Assembly: GCA_964396895.1 (NCBI GenBank)
Contig: CAYNGJ010000009.1
Span: forward strand, 1 to 64,000
DNA length: 64,000 nucleotides
Reading direction: 5' to 3'
Source of the DNA: UBA2334 sp964396895
GTDB lineage: Bacteria; Pseudomonadota; Gammaproteobacteria; Burkholderiales; Burkholderiaceae_C
The first letter of the stretch is position 1. Every line of letters starts with the position of its first letter. Position numbers and translations under genes: made by a program. The notes under the pieces were generated by a model that was not told the origin of the DNA, ran no database searches, and worked only from the letters and a program-made list of their open reading frames with translations. Positions 35,132 through 44,349 of this stretch are shown here, piece by piece.

Positions 35132-37645
35132 TCAGCGCATTGGCATGCTTTGCCGAAAGGCCATGACCGCCTGGTTGCGCAGTGTCTTGAGCAACGACAG
35201 CCCCTTGTCGTCCAGCGCAATGCTGTCGGCCGTGGCCTGGTCGGCGTAGATCAGGCCCAAAGGGGTGCCTCTGAGCTGCAAGGGCAGCAGCATGAACGAC
35301 TGCGCGTGGATGTGCTGGTGGAACCAGCCTGGCAGGCTCTGATGCACCTTGCTGGCTGAGGCGTCGTGAATGAGCGTGTCCACGCCCTTATTGCACACCA
35401 TGGCCAGTAGATTGTTGGGTTCATTCAGCACCACTTTGAAGTGCCGGGCCGATTCACTGGCGTTGTCGCCCAGGCCAAATCGTCCCAAGAGCACGCCACT
35501 TTGGCCATCTTTCAGGCAGAACAACACCTGCCGGAACCCCATGGCGCGGTACATGGTTTCCAGGATCATGCGCAACACGTCGTTCAATTTGAAGGTGTCC
35601 ACCATGGCGTTGGTGATGTCCTGAATGCCGGTGGCCAGCATGGCCGACGCCTGGTCGGCCCTGGCTTGCCGACTGGCATCGCTTTCCTCGGGCGCGTCCA
35701 GGGGGTCTGTGGGTTTGGCACTGGCCACCGCCGTCCGGTCGAATGCCCGGGTGGTGGCTTGCAGCTCGTGCAAGCCAGTCGTGTCTGCCGGGTTGGCTCG
35801 GGCACCCGGTGTCGCGCTGGCGGGGCGCAGTAATTTGGCGGCAGGTGAGTGGGCGGGTACCGTCAGTCCAATGGCGGCGGCCGTTTCGGTGAGTTTTTCG
35901 CGCGCGGTGTGGGCTGCTTTTTCGATGCTGTCACTGGATTGACCCAGGCACACGGCGTACTGGGTGGCCACTTTGCGCAACTGGGTGGCCTGGTCTTTGT
36001 CGGCGGCGTGCAAAAAGGTGTCGGCCAGTTCGTTGGCGGCCACGGTGACCCAATGCAGCCTGGCTTGGGGGTCGCTGGGGCGCACGGAGGGTGGGGCACC
36101 AGCGGGCTTGCGCATGAGCTTGAGCATGGAGTCGGGCAGCCCCCAGGTTTTGCCCACCCCTTGGCCCAGCGCTTCGTAGGTGATGCCCAGCACTGCCTGT
36201 GAGGCTTGTTCCTCGGTGGGCGCCGGTGCGCCCCTGAGGCTTGCGGGGACGGCCATGGTCTGGCGTATTTGGGCTGCTTCGTCGGGCAGGTAGAACTCGG
36301 TCAGCATTCGCCCCAGATTTTGCAGCAGCGCACCGATGAACACTTCTTCGCCTTCCCGGGTACCGGGGCCCATGTCCGCAGCCAATGCGCCCGCCAGCAA
36401 GGCACGTAAGAATTCACCTTTGAGCTGCGCGGCATGGGCTTTGTTTTCCATGTGGTCCAGCAGCACCAGGCTCATGGCCACGTTGCGTATGCCCGCAAAT
36501 CCGATGAGGCTGACCGCCCGAGACACGGTGTTGATGTGCCCACCCCCCACATGGCTGAAGTGCGCCGAGTTGACGATGCGCAGCAGCTTGTTGGTCAGCG
36601 CCACGTCCTTCAGGATTTCGCTGGTCAGGCTGTTGAGGCTTTCGCTGTCGGAGCTGGCCAAGCTCTGTACCTTGACGATTTGTGCCGACATGGCGGGAAA
36701 GTCGGTGGTGCGGCGCATGCGCCTGAGCAGGAATTCCAGTGTGGCGCTGTTGCCGGTGTCGGTGGCGTTTTGCCCGTCGCTTTGGGCGGCAGAGGCCCAC
36801 TCGCGCAAGGCATTGGCCATGTCGGCGGCACTGGTCCAGCGCAGGGTGGTGTCGCGGGCCAGTGCCCGCTGCACCAGCGCCCGCAGGGCGTCGTCCACGG
36901 GGTGTGCCGGGTCCGACGGCATCACCAAGTCTTCATGGGCCATGCGGTAGATGGCGCGGAAAGCCTCTTTTTCGGCCACCAGGGGTCGGCCCGTCAGCAT
37001 TTCGGCCAGCAGCAGGCCGGCGGCGAACACATCGTGTTGCGGGGTGGGGGGCTCGCCACGCGCTGCTTCGGGTGACAGGTAATTGGGTGTGCCTTCGACG
37101 TGGGTGCCAGATGCCAGGGTACCTGCGCCTGTCTGGCGCAACTGCATGGCAATGCCAAAGTCACTGACCTTGGCATTGCCCTCTGTGTCCAAGAGGATGT
37201 TGGCGGGCTTCAGATCGCGGTGAATCACCCCGCTGCTGTGGGCATGCTGCAAGGCGTCCAGCACTTGGACCATCAGGCGAACGGCCTCGGAGGCGGGCAG
37301 TGGGCCTTCCGTCGCCAGCTTTTGCGACAGGGATTGACCGTTCACCATTTCCAACACCAAGCCGGGGCGGCCATCGAACATGTCAGCCTCGTAGAGGGTG
37401 ACGATGTGTGGATGCACCAGGCGGCTGAGGCTGCGGGCCTCCTGCAGCCACTGGTCGGCCAGTTGGGGCTGATGCCCCCCGCCCGGTGTGTGCAGCACCT
37501 TCAGCGCCACGTCGCGCTGAAGACGCGGGTCGTGCGCCAGCCAGACGCCCGCCTGTGCACCACGGCCCAGCAAACGCTGGAGCTCGAACCGCCCCAGCGT
37601 GGCGGACATGCCGGTCGTGGTTTGAAGGTGCAGGGGTTGGTTCAT
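35132..37645 (-). CDS. Ser/Thr protein kinase fused to HDOD and GAF domains
   Basis: 837 residues. Kinase domain at about 19-285: glycine loop LGRGAQAGVW, Lys49 (VALKVL), HRDLKPAN with Asp143, DFG 161-163 and GTPNYLSPE, so all catalytic residues are present. A HDOD domain follows at about 300-505 (FPAMSAQIVKVQSL, EILKDVALTNKLLRIVNSAHF). A Pro/Ala/Thr linker leads to a C-terminal GAF-like domain (about 650-830; ILETMYRAMGFRQVLFCLKDG, LLPLQLRGTPLGLIYADQ). No membrane segment is present, so the protein is cytoplasmic. The GAF domain probably senses a ligand and the HDOD relays or scaffolds. The start MNQPLHLQTT precedes a typical kinase start. Confidence 0.9.
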   Translation of the reverse strand: MNQPLHLQTTTGMSATLGRFELQRLLGRGAQAGVWLAHDPRLQRDVALKVLHTPGGGHQPQLADQWLQEARSLSRLVHPHIVTLYEADMFDGRPGLVLEMVNGQSLSQKLATEGPLPASEAVRLMVQVLDALQHAHSSGVIHRDLKPANILLDTEGNAKVSDFGIAMQLRQTGAGTLASGTHVEGTPNYLSPEAARGEPPTPQHDVFAAGLLLAEMLTGRPLVAEKEAFRAIYRMAHEDLVMPSDPAHPVDDALRALVQRALARDTTLRWTSAADMANALREWASAAQSDGQNATDTGNSATLEFLLRRMRRTTDFPAMSAQIVKVQSLASSDSESLNSLTSEILKDVALTNKLLRIVNSAHFSHVGGGHINTVSRAVSLIGFAGIRNVAMSLVLLDHMENKAHAAQLKGEFLRALLAGALAADMGPGTREGEEVFIGALLQNLGRMLTEFYLPDEAAQIRQTMAVPASLRGAPAPTEEQASQAVLGITYEALGQGVGKTWGLPDSMLKLMRKPAGAPPSVRPSDPQARLHWVTVAANELADTFLHAADKDQATQLRKVATQYAVCLGQSSDSIEKAAHTAREKLTETAAAIGLTVPAHSPAAKLLRPASATPGARANPADTTGLHELQATTRAFDRTAVASAKPTDPLDAPEESDASRQARADQASAMLATGIQDITNAMVDTFKLNDVLRMILETMYRAMGFRQVLFCLKDGQSGVLLGRFGLGDNASESARHFKVVLNEPNNLLAMVCNKGVDTLIHDASASKVHQSLPGWFHQHIHAQSFMLLPLQLRGTPLGLIYADQATADSIALDDKGLSLLKTLRNQAVMAFRQSMPMR

Positions 37646-37663
37646 TCGGTGGTGGGAGAAGGC

Positions 37664-38893
37664 TTAGCCCGAGCGGTGAAAGCCGGCCATGAACTCACGG
37701 TCAATGCGGTCTTTCCAGCGCCATGCCCAGCCCCCTTCGGCACTGACGCGCCCCCAGTTGGCAATGGCGTGGTCGGTGCCACAGCTCAGGATGTTGAGCG
37801 ACTGCGCGCGTGGCGTGTGGGCATTCAGTGGCTGGTCCGAGGCCGAAGCCAGCAGGTTCAACCCCAGGTTGGGGCCAGCGCGCACGGCGAACACGCCGTT
37901 GCGGGCGTGTGGCAGGTCCAGGCGTGTGGCCACGTCACCTGCTGCAAACACGTTGGGGTGGGAGGTGCTTTGCAAATGCTTGTTGGTCAGGACGTGACCG
38001 TGTTCGTCGAGCGCCAAGCCACTGTGCGACAGCCAAGTGGGAGCATGGGCGCCGTTGGCCAGCACAGTCAGGTCGCTGGGCAAGCTGTTGCCGTTGTCCA
38101 GGTTCAGGTGGTCGGGGTGGACCTGGGTGCATTGGGCAAACACCACCTCGATCTGCTTGCGCCGCAAGTGGGCGATGACCCTTTTTTGCACCCCCACCGG
38201 GTAGTTGGCCGCCACGGTGGTGGTGGCGCTGATCAGGGTGATGCGTGCGGCCACACCGTGCTTTTTCATGCCCTGTTGCATGGCAAAGGCCAGTTCGATG
38301 CCGGTGGCGCCCGCCCCCACCACACACACCTGGAACACGTGTCCCGGGTGGTTGGCCGCCTTGGCTTTGGCCTGTTGGGTGGCCTGGGTCCAGCGGTTGA
38401 CAAATTGCTCGATGGGGCGAATGGGCAAACCGTGCTCGAACGCGCCGGGCATGTGGGCGTCGAGCACGCGCCGTTCCATGACCGAGCCGGTGTCAATGCT
38501 GAGCAGGTTGTAGGTCAGCATGGCTGGCCGGCTCACCAGGGGACTGATGTGCTGTGGGCTGTGGGCCGCAGAGGGGGCACTGTTGGGGCCGCTCGTGGCA
38601 CTGGGGCCATAGTCCAGCATGATGGACGAGGTGTTGGCGTCCAGTCCGCTGCAGCGCGCGCTGATCCAGCGCACGCCCGCCTCGCGCAACAAGGGTTCGA
38701 GGTTGATCTGACACTCGGCCTGTGCGTAGTGCCCTGCGACATAGCCAGGGGTCATGCCGCTGTAGGTCTGGTAGGCCCAGGGCGTGACCAAGGTCACGTC
38801 CAGGTCGGCCCGACGGTTCTTGGCCAGTTGGGTCAGCACCTGGACATGGGCGTGCCCGGCACCCAGCAGAATGAGGCTTTTGATGCTCTCCAT
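37664..38893 (-). CDS. FAD-dependent pyridine nucleotide-disulfide oxidoreductase family protein
   Basis: 409 residues from ATG 38893, where the protein begins MESIKSLILLGAGHAHVQVL as in the NDH-2/'N-terminal to SelD' type flavoproteins; an ATG at 39001 would add 36 unconserved residues. FAD motif LLGAGHAHVQ at the start, NAD(P)H motif CVVGAGATGIELAFA in the centre, and the second FAD motif VFAAGDVAT near the end. The pair of redox cysteines of disulfide reductases is not seen, so it more likely transfers electrons to a quinone or a ferredoxin. The adjacent gene encodes a [2Fe-2S] ferredoxin, a plausible partner. Confidence 0.8.
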   Translation of the reverse strand: MESIKSLILLGAGHAHVQVLTQLAKNRRADLDVTLVTPWAYQTYSGMTPGYVAGHYAQAECQINLEPLLREAGVRWISARCSGLDANTSSIMLDYGPSATSGPNSAPSAAHSPQHISPLVSRPAMLTYNLLSIDTGSVMERRVLDAHMPGAFEHGLPIRPIEQFVNRWTQATQQAKAKAANHPGHVFQVCVVGAGATGIELAFAMQQGMKKHGVAARITLISATTTVAANYPVGVQKRVIAHLRRKQIEVVFAQCTQVHPDHLNLDNGNSLPSDLTVLANGAHAPTWLSHSGLALDEHGHVLTNKHLQSTSHPNVFAAGDVATRLDLPHARNGVFAVRAGPNLGLNLLASASDQPLNAHTPRAQSLNILSCGTDHAIANWGRVSAEGGWAWRWKDRIDREFMAGFHRSG

Positions 38894-39073
38894 GCCCAAG
38901 GTGGTGGCAAAGGTGGCATCGGTCTTTTTGTCCACGAAGTACACACCGGTGAGCTCAAACTGGCCGGTGGCACCAAAGTCGGGGTCCTGAGAGTTCTTCA
39001 TGGCGCTGTGAGTGTGTGGTCCCTGTCAGGGCCTCATGTTATGCGCAAACCACGGATTTCCGGTGCAGATGTT

Positions 39074-39376
39074 TCACCAATCCGATGGGCTGTGCAGCAC
39101 CACAGGGCCCAGTGGGAGGGCCACACAGGGCAGCACACAGTGGTCGGCTTTTTCCTCGGCGCTCAGCCCAGGCCAAGCCACGGTGTGGCGCACCTCGCCC
39201 GACGTCAGCGTGCCCAGGCAGGTGCGGCAGGTGCCGTTGCGACACGAGCTGGGCCACGCGATGCCGCCTGCTTCCAACGAGTGGAGCAGGGACTGGTCTT
39301 TGCGGGCATTGAACCGGCGGCCGCCGGGTTGCACTTCCCCGGGGAAAAAAGGCGCGGTGTCCATGCCGACGCGCAC
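39074..39376 (-). CDS. Plant-type [2Fe-2S] ferredoxin
   Basis: About 100 residues from GTG 39376 (or 96 from ATG 39364). The cluster ligands are Cys45, Cys50, Cys53 (SSCRNGTCRTCLG) and Cys84 (CVLPC), the CX4CX2C...C pattern of plant-type ferredoxins. Small soluble electron carrier. It starts eight bases after the FKBP stop and lies upstream of the flavoprotein gene in the same direction. No clear ribosome-binding site, so the start is uncertain. Confidence 0.85.
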   Translation of the reverse strand: MRVGMDTAPFFPGEVQPGGRRFNARKDQSLLHSLEAGGIAWPSSCRNGTCRTCLGTLTSGEVRHTVAWPGLSAEEKADHCVLPCVALPLGPVVLHSPSDW

Positions 39377-39384
39377 CTGGGGCG

Positions 39385-39822
39385 TCAGTTGCCGATGGCC
39401 AGCAGTTCCACCTCAAACGTCAGCGTGGCGTTGGGTGGCACCAGGGCACCCGCGCCCCGCTCACCGTAGGCCGTCGTCGGCGGGCAGGTGAGGGTGGCTT
39501 TGCCGCCCACTTTCATGGTCTGCACGCCTTGTGTCCAGCAAGGAATGACGCGGCTCAGCGGAAAGGACGCCGGGGCATTGCGCTTGTAGGAGCTGTCGAA
39601 CTCTTTGCCATCGGCCAGTGTGCCCTTGTAGTGCACTTTCACTGTGTCGGAGGCTTTGGGTTGGGTCCCGGTGCCCACGGTGGTGTGCTCGACCTTCACG
39701 CCGGAGGGCAGTGTTTCCGCAGCAGCCAGCGCCCACACGGGCAGGGACAGCGCCACGGCGACCAGACCGGCGCGCAGGGACAGGTGGGAAGGGCCAGAGG
39801 GCAGGGTGGTGGTCATGGTCAT
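39385..39822 (-). CDS. Periplasmic FKBP-type peptidyl-prolyl isomerase
   Basis: 145 residues from ATG 39822. A signal peptide (about 1-36; AGLVAVALSLPVWALA then AAETLPSG) is followed by a compact FKBP domain (VKVHYKGTLADGKEFDSSY, then a loop with FPLSRVIPCWTQGVQTM and the terminal LTFEVELLAI). It catalyses prolyl isomerisation of exported proteins. An upstream TTG at 39846 is in frame but less likely. Confidence 0.88.
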   Translation of the reverse strand: MTMTTTLPSGPSHLSLRAGLVAVALSLPVWALAAAETLPSGVKVEHTTVGTGTQPKASDTVKVHYKGTLADGKEFDSSYKRNAPASFPLSRVIPCWTQGVQTMKVGGKATLTCPPTTAYGERGAGALVPPNATLTFEVELLAIGN

Positions 39823-39929
39823 GGTCTGGGTGAACAAAGGTATCAAACACGGTGAAGGGGATGGTCAAGTGTAGATGCCATGGCCTGCGCCAGCGGGGCG
39901 GGCCAGCCGACGCCGTGGCCGCCACAGGT

Positions 39930-40838
39930 TCAAGCGCTGGCAGGGGTGAGTGTTTGCAACTGCGCACGCAGCCAGGTGTGGGCCGGGTCTTGCTGGTGCC
40001 TCAGGTGCCACACCATGTACATGGGCAGGGTGGGACAGGGCACTGGCACGGGGGCGCTCGCCAGGCCTTGCATCAGCCCCGCTTGCAAACGCCCGGGTGC
40101 CGTCGCCAGCAAGCGGCTGCCTCGCAGAAACGGGGGGATACCGGCAAATCCCGGCACCATGACGGCAAACCGCCGCAGCACCCCCCGGGCGGACAGGTAC
40201 TGGTCCAGGTCCAGTGCACGTTTGGGTTCGTACACCACGGTGATGTGGTCGGCGGCCAGGTAGTTGGCCGCTGTGTCGGGCGCCTGGCGGACCGCAGGGT
40301 CGTAGAACACGCGGTAGTGGTCTTCAAACAGGCGCTTTTGGACGATGTCGCTGCCGTCGGGTGGGCGCGGGCTGAGCACGAGTTGGCAGTGGCCTTCGCG
40401 CAGCATGTCCAGCGACGGAACGTTGGAGGGGATGACCCGCAGCACCACCCCTGGTGCCTGCTCGCGCAGGCTGCGCACCAAGCCGGGCAGCAGCACGTCG
40501 CGTTGAAAGTCGTTGGCCGCCACGGTGAAAGTGGTTTGCCACTGCGCGGGGTCAAACCCGCCGGGGCTGCCCGCGCGGGCAAACCGCTCCAGTTGGGTCA
40601 GCAGCTCGCGTGCCTGCCCGGCCAGCAGCTCCGCCCGCACGGTGGGGGCGATGCCCCGCCCCCGTTTCACAAACAGCGGGTCGCCCACGATGGCGCGCAG
40701 CTTGTCCAGCAGGTGGCTCACCGCCGATTGAGTGACCCCCAGGTGCTGTGCGGCCCCAGTGATGGAGCCCGCCTCCACCACCGCCACCAGCAGCTGCAAC
40801 AGTCGGACATCCAAACTCAACCAATCGATTTTGCTCAT
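39930..40838 (-). CDS. LysR-family regulator divergent from ligAB
   Basis: 302 residues. N-terminal winged helix (about 9-66; LDVRLLQLLVAVVEAGSITGAAQHLGVTQSAVSHLLDKLR) and a type 2 periplasmic-binding-like effector domain. LysR proteins of this kind usually activate the divergent catabolic operon in response to the aromatic substrate. A perfect inverted repeat lies four bases upstream of its own start, so it probably also represses itself. Confidence 0.9.
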   Translation of the reverse strand: MSKIDWLSLDVRLLQLLVAVVEAGSITGAAQHLGVTQSAVSHLLDKLRAIVGDPLFVKRGRGIAPTVRAELLAGQARELLTQLERFARAGSPGGFDPAQWQTTFTVAANDFQRDVLLPGLVRSLREQAPGVVLRVIPSNVPSLDMLREGHCQLVLSPRPPDGSDIVQKRLFEDHYRVFYDPAVRQAPDTAANYLAADHITVVYEPKRALDLDQYLSARGVLRRFAVMVPGFAGIPPFLRGSRLLATAPGRLQAGLMQGLASAPVPVPCPTLPMYMVWHLRHQQDPAHTWLRAQLQTLTPASA

Positions 40839-40842
40839 GAGT

Positions 40843-40860
40843 CAGATGATCATTCATCTG
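40843..40860. promoter_or_regulatory. Inverted repeat between lysR and ligA, candidate LysR site
   Basis: CAGATG (40843-40848), six bases, CATCTG (40855-40860), enclosing a further ATGATCAT palindrome. It lies in the 82-bp divergent intergenic region close to the lysR start, the expected place for an autoregulatory recognition site. Confidence 0.5.
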
Positions 40861-40920
40861 TTTATTTTTGGCAATACGGGCGAAATACTCGGGGCTGATC
40901 GCCACCAACGGAGACACACC

Positions 40921-41268
40921 TTGTCCAACACCTTGCCCCCCATTCCCGGCACCACACCGTTTGACGGTGAACAGGCGCAAAAGGGCTATGCCCTCAACAA
41001 AATGTGCTTTTCGTTCAATGACGAAGCCAACCGGCAAGCCTTTTTGGCCGACGAAGAGGCTTACATGCGCCGCTTTGGCCTCACTGAGCCGCAAGCTGCC
41101 GCCATCCGGGCGCGCAACGTGCTGCAGCTCATTGCCGCAGGGGGCAATGCCTACTACCTGGCCAAGTTTGCCGGCATTTTCAAGCTGGACATGCAGGACA
41201 TCGGCGCACAGCAAACTGGCCTGACCAAAGAGCAGTTCAAGGCCAAGCTGGTGGCCGCTGGCCAGTGA
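40921..41268 (+). CDS. ligA: Protocatechuate 4,5-dioxygenase alpha subunit (LigA type)
   Basis: 115 residues from TTG 40921, chosen because GGAGACACACC precedes it and the protein then starts just before IPGTTPFDGEQAQKGYALNKMCFSFND, the LigA signature. Small helical subunit that covers the active site of the LigB catalytic subunit. Followed 33 bp later by ligB. No other genes of the 4,5-cleavage pathway (ligC, ligI, ligJ, ligK) are in the window. Confidence 0.92.
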   Translation: MSNTLPPIPGTTPFDGEQAQKGYALNKMCFSFNDEANRQAFLADEEAYMRRFGLTEPQAAAIRARNVLQLIAAGGNAYYLAKFAGIFKLDMQDIGAQQTGLTKEQFKAKLVAAGQ

Positions 41269-41301
41269 CACGCCCCTGAAGCACCCACCTGGAGAACACC
41301 C

Positions 41302-42147
41302 ATGGCAAAACTCATCGCCGGCCTCGGCACGTCCCACATCCCCGCCATTGGCGGGGCCATCCACAAGGGCCTGCAGCAAGACCCGTACTGGAAGCCCTTT
41401 TTTGACGGCTTTCCGCCCATCCGCCAATGGCTGGGTGAGCACAAGCCCGACGTGGTGGTCATGTTCTACAACGACCACGGATTGAATTTTTTCCTCGACA
41501 AAATGCCCACTTTTGCGGTGGGTGCAGCCCCGCATTACCACAACGCTGACGAGGGTTGGGGCATTCCCACCCTGCCACCGTTTCAGGGAGAAGTGGGGCT
41601 GTCGTGGCACCTGATCAATGCGCTGGTGGAGAAGGAGTTTGACATCGTCAGCTGCCAGGAAATGCTGGTGGACCACGCCTGTACCTTGCCGCTGAAGCTG
41701 TTTTGGCCTGACGGCGATTGCCCCGTGACCGTGGTGCCCGTGTGCATCAACACCGTGCAGTTCCCATTGCCCAAAGCCAGTCGCGTGTATGCGCTGGGCA
41801 AGGCCGTGGGTCAGGCCATCCAGGGTTGGGACAGCGACAAGCGGGTGGCGGTCATTGCATCGGGCGGCCTGTCGCACCAGTTGGATGGCGAGCGGGCAGG
41901 GTTCATCAACAAGGCGTTTGACCTGCAATTTATAGACAGCCTGCTGAGCAACCCCGAGTGGGCCACACAGTTCAGCATCCACGAGCTGGTGGAGAAGACC
42001 GGCACCCAGGGGGTCGAGCTGCTGATGTGGCTGGCCATGCGGGGCGCGTTGTCGGCTGCTGGGCCCAAGGTGAGTCGTGTGCACAGCAACTACCACATCC
42101 CCATTTCCAACACCGCCACGGCCGTGCTGGCGCTGGCGGTGGACTGA
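41302..42147 (+). CDS. ligB: Protocatechuate 4,5-dioxygenase beta subunit (LigB-type extradiol dioxygenase)
   Basis: 281 residues. Class III extradiol dioxygenase; Fe(II) ligands His12 (GTSHIPA), His59 (YNDHGLNFF) and Glu239 (GVELLMW) match H12/H61/E242 of LigB. Opens the ring of protocatechuate or a close analogue such as gallate between C4 and C5; the sequence does not settle which. TGGAGAACACCC precedes the ATG. Expressed with ligA under the divergent LysR regulator. Confidence 0.93.
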   Translation: MAKLIAGLGTSHIPAIGGAIHKGLQQDPYWKPFFDGFPPIRQWLGEHKPDVVVMFYNDHGLNFFLDKMPTFAVGAAPHYHNADEGWGIPTLPPFQGEVGLSWHLINALVEKEFDIVSCQEMLVDHACTLPLKLFWPDGDCPVTVVPVCINTVQFPLPKASRVYALGKAVGQAIQGWDSDKRVAVIASGGLSHQLDGERAGFINKAFDLQFIDSLLSNPEWATQFSIHELVEKTGTQGVELLMWLAMRGALSAAGPKVSRVHSNYHIPISNTATAVLALAVD

Positions 42148-42255
42148 CTCGCCGGGTAGGCCTGCCTATAACCGCAAACCAATGGCCGGGTGCGGGGTGG
42201 GCAACCAGGGTGCGTGGTAACTTCCGCGCATGTTGTTGACTCACTCACCCCTGCC

Positions 42256-43848
42256 ATGAACACGCCCGCCACCCCACGCATCCCTGCCGTGGCCATTGCG
42301 CCCGAGCGCTTGCACGCCATGACGGCACAGCGACTGGCGGGCATGCGCCGTGGCATTGAAAAAGAAAGCCTGCGCGCCCGCCCAGATGGCCAGCTGGCGC
42401 TCACGCCCCACCCGGCGGGTTTGGGTTCTGCACTCACCCACCCCCACATCACCACCGATTACAGCGAAAGCCAGCTGGAGCTCATCACCGGCGTGCACGC
42501 CAGTGTGGCCGGTTGCCTGGATGAGCTCACGCACATCCACCAGTTCACCCTGCGCACCCTGGTCGCCCAGGGGGACGAGCGGCTGTGGGTGTCCAGCATG
42601 CCCTGCGGACTGCCCACCGATGAAACCATCCCGCTGGGCGTGTACGGCAGCTCCAACGTTGGTCGCGCCAAAAGCGTGTACCGCATGGGCCTGGGCCAGC
42701 GTTACGGGCGGCGCATGCAGACCATTTCGGGTATCCACTACAACTGGTCATTGCCCGATGTGAGCAGTGCAGAGTACTTTGCCCTCATTCGCAACTTTCG
42801 CCGCCATGCGTTTTTGCTGCTGGTGCTGCTGGGCGCGTCGCCTGCCGTGTGTAGCACCTTTGTGCAGGGGCGCGAGCACCAGTTGCAAGTGCTGGCCGGG
42901 CGCACGCTGCACATGCCGCATGGCACGTCCTTGCGCATGGGGCGCCTGGGCTACCAGAGCGAGGCGCAGGCCTCGCTGTGTGTGAGCTACAACGGGCTGG
43001 AAGGTTACGCCGCCAGCCTGCACGATGCGCTCACCCGTCCTTGGCCCGCGTATGAGGCGCTGGGCATACGCAACCCCGGTGGCGACTACCAGCAACTGGC
43101 CACCACACTGTTGCAGATCGAAAACGAGTTCTACGGCACCATCCGTCCCAAACGCACCATTTTTCCCGGTGAACGGCCACTGCACGCCATGCGCGAGCGT
43201 GGGGTGGAGTACGTCGAGGTGCGCCTGCTCGACCTGGACCCGTTTGAGCCCATCGGCATCAACGCCCAGACGCTGCGCTTTCTGGATGTGTTCCTCATGC
43301 ACTGCCTGCTGGCCGACAGCCCGCCCGACACGCCGCAGGAAATTGCCGACATGGCCCACAACCAGCACCTCACGGCCGCGCGTGGCCGTGAACCCGGGCT
43401 GCAGCTGCAGCGTCAAGGCGAGGTCATCCCTTTGGCCGATTGGGGCCACGAGTTGCTGAGCGCCATGGCCCCCGTGGCCTGTCTGCTGGATGCATCGCAA
43501 ACCGCCGATTCGGTGGGGGGCACCCCCCACGCCGATGCCCTGGCCAGCATGGTGCAGCGCCTGGGCCAGCTCGACACCACGCCCTCGGCCCGCGTGCTGC
43601 AGGCCATTCAGGCCAGGGATGGCCAGTCGTTTGTGGGGTTTGTGGGCGAGCAATCGGCCCGCACCCACCAACAGCTGCTGGAGGTGCCGTGGACGGCGGC
43701 GCAGCAGTCCGCCTTTGAGGCCGAAAGCCGCCAGTCGCTGATCGACCAAAAGGCCATTGAGGACACCGACTCCATGCCCTTTGAAATGTATCGGCAGGAG
43801 TACGTGTCGCCCCTGCGTCTGGGCCAGGGGTTGCCGCCGCCCCGTTAA
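42256..43848 (+). CDS. gshA: Glutamate--cysteine ligase
   Basis: 530 residues from ATG 42256. First step of glutathione synthesis. Characteristic stretches of the proteobacterial GshA family are RGIEKESLRARPDG, TTDYSESQLELITG, PCGLPTDETIPLG and IHYNWSLPD, with the ATP-site region NEFYGTIRPKRT. Length agrees with E. coli GshA (518). No strong ribosome-binding site is visible directly upstream. gshB is not in the window. Confidence 0.94.
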   Translation: MNTPATPRIPAVAIAPERLHAMTAQRLAGMRRGIEKESLRARPDGQLALTPHPAGLGSALTHPHITTDYSESQLELITGVHASVAGCLDELTHIHQFTLRTLVAQGDERLWVSSMPCGLPTDETIPLGVYGSSNVGRAKSVYRMGLGQRYGRRMQTISGIHYNWSLPDVSSAEYFALIRNFRRHAFLLLVLLGASPAVCSTFVQGREHQLQVLAGRTLHMPHGTSLRMGRLGYQSEAQASLCVSYNGLEGYAASLHDALTRPWPAYEALGIRNPGGDYQQLATTLLQIENEFYGTIRPKRTIFPGERPLHAMRERGVEYVEVRLLDLDPFEPIGINAQTLRFLDVFLMHCLLADSPPDTPQEIADMAHNQHLTAARGREPGLQLQRQGEVIPLADWGHELLSAMAPVACLLDASQTADSVGGTPHADALASMVQRLGQLDTTPSARVLQAIQARDGQSFVGFVGEQSARTHQQLLEVPWTAAQQSAFEAESRQSLIDQKAIEDTDSMPFEMYRQEYVSPLRLGQGLPPPR

Positions 43849-43866
43849 AGGGATGGCGGCGATGCC

Positions 43867-44349
43867 TCAGACCTCGCCGCCAAAGCGTTTGATCAGGTTG
43901 TCGATGTATTTTTCAACCAGTTTCTCGAATTCGCTTTCCACCACCGGGGCCACCACCATCTTCATGAGACCTGGCAGCGGCACCTCGATCTGGCCCTGAA
44001 TGGCCAGCTCCACATGGGTGGACTTGGGGCTGCCCTTGATTTTCCACTGCCCACCCACCAGCGCGTTGCCCACCCCTTTGACGGGGGTCCACTTGACGCT
44101 GCCCTGGCTTTTGGACGCGTCGAACTGGCTCACGTAGCGGCTGGCGTACACGGTCTGGATGTTCACCTGGGCGGTGCCCACTTTTTCCATTTCCCATTGG
44201 TAGGTGCCTTCGCCCAAATCGGTCAGCTTGTCGACTTTGGGAAAATGGCTGACCGAGGTGGGCACGTCGGACAGCACATCGAACACTTCGGTGGCGGTGG
44301 CCTTGACGTCAAACTCATAACCCAATTCGATTTGGACGGTGATGCTCAT
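43867..44349 (-). CDS. SRPBCC/START-like (polyketide cyclase) family protein
   Basis: 160 residues starting MSITVQIELGYEFDVKATATEVFDVLSDV, the usual first strand and helix of SRPBCC helix-grip proteins, and ending with the long C-terminal helix (VESEFEKLVEKYIDNLIKRF). Such proteins bind small hydrophobic ligands. No catalytic residues can be assigned. Single gene, divergent from the RbgA-like GTPase. Confidence 0.8.
   Translation of the reverse strand: MSITVQIELGYEFDVKATATEVFDVLSDVPTSVSHFPKVDKLTDLGEGTYQWEMEKVGTAQVNIQTVYASRYVSQFDASKSQGSVKWTPVKGVGNALVGGQWKIKGSPKSTHVELAIQGQIEVPLPGLMKMVVAPVVESEFEKLVEKYIDNLIKRFGGEV

Noticed and set aside
37100..39469. 789-codon open frame on the plus strand opposite the kinase and flavoprotein genes
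   Set aside because: Antisense to proteins with intact catalytic motifs; no recognisable similarity.
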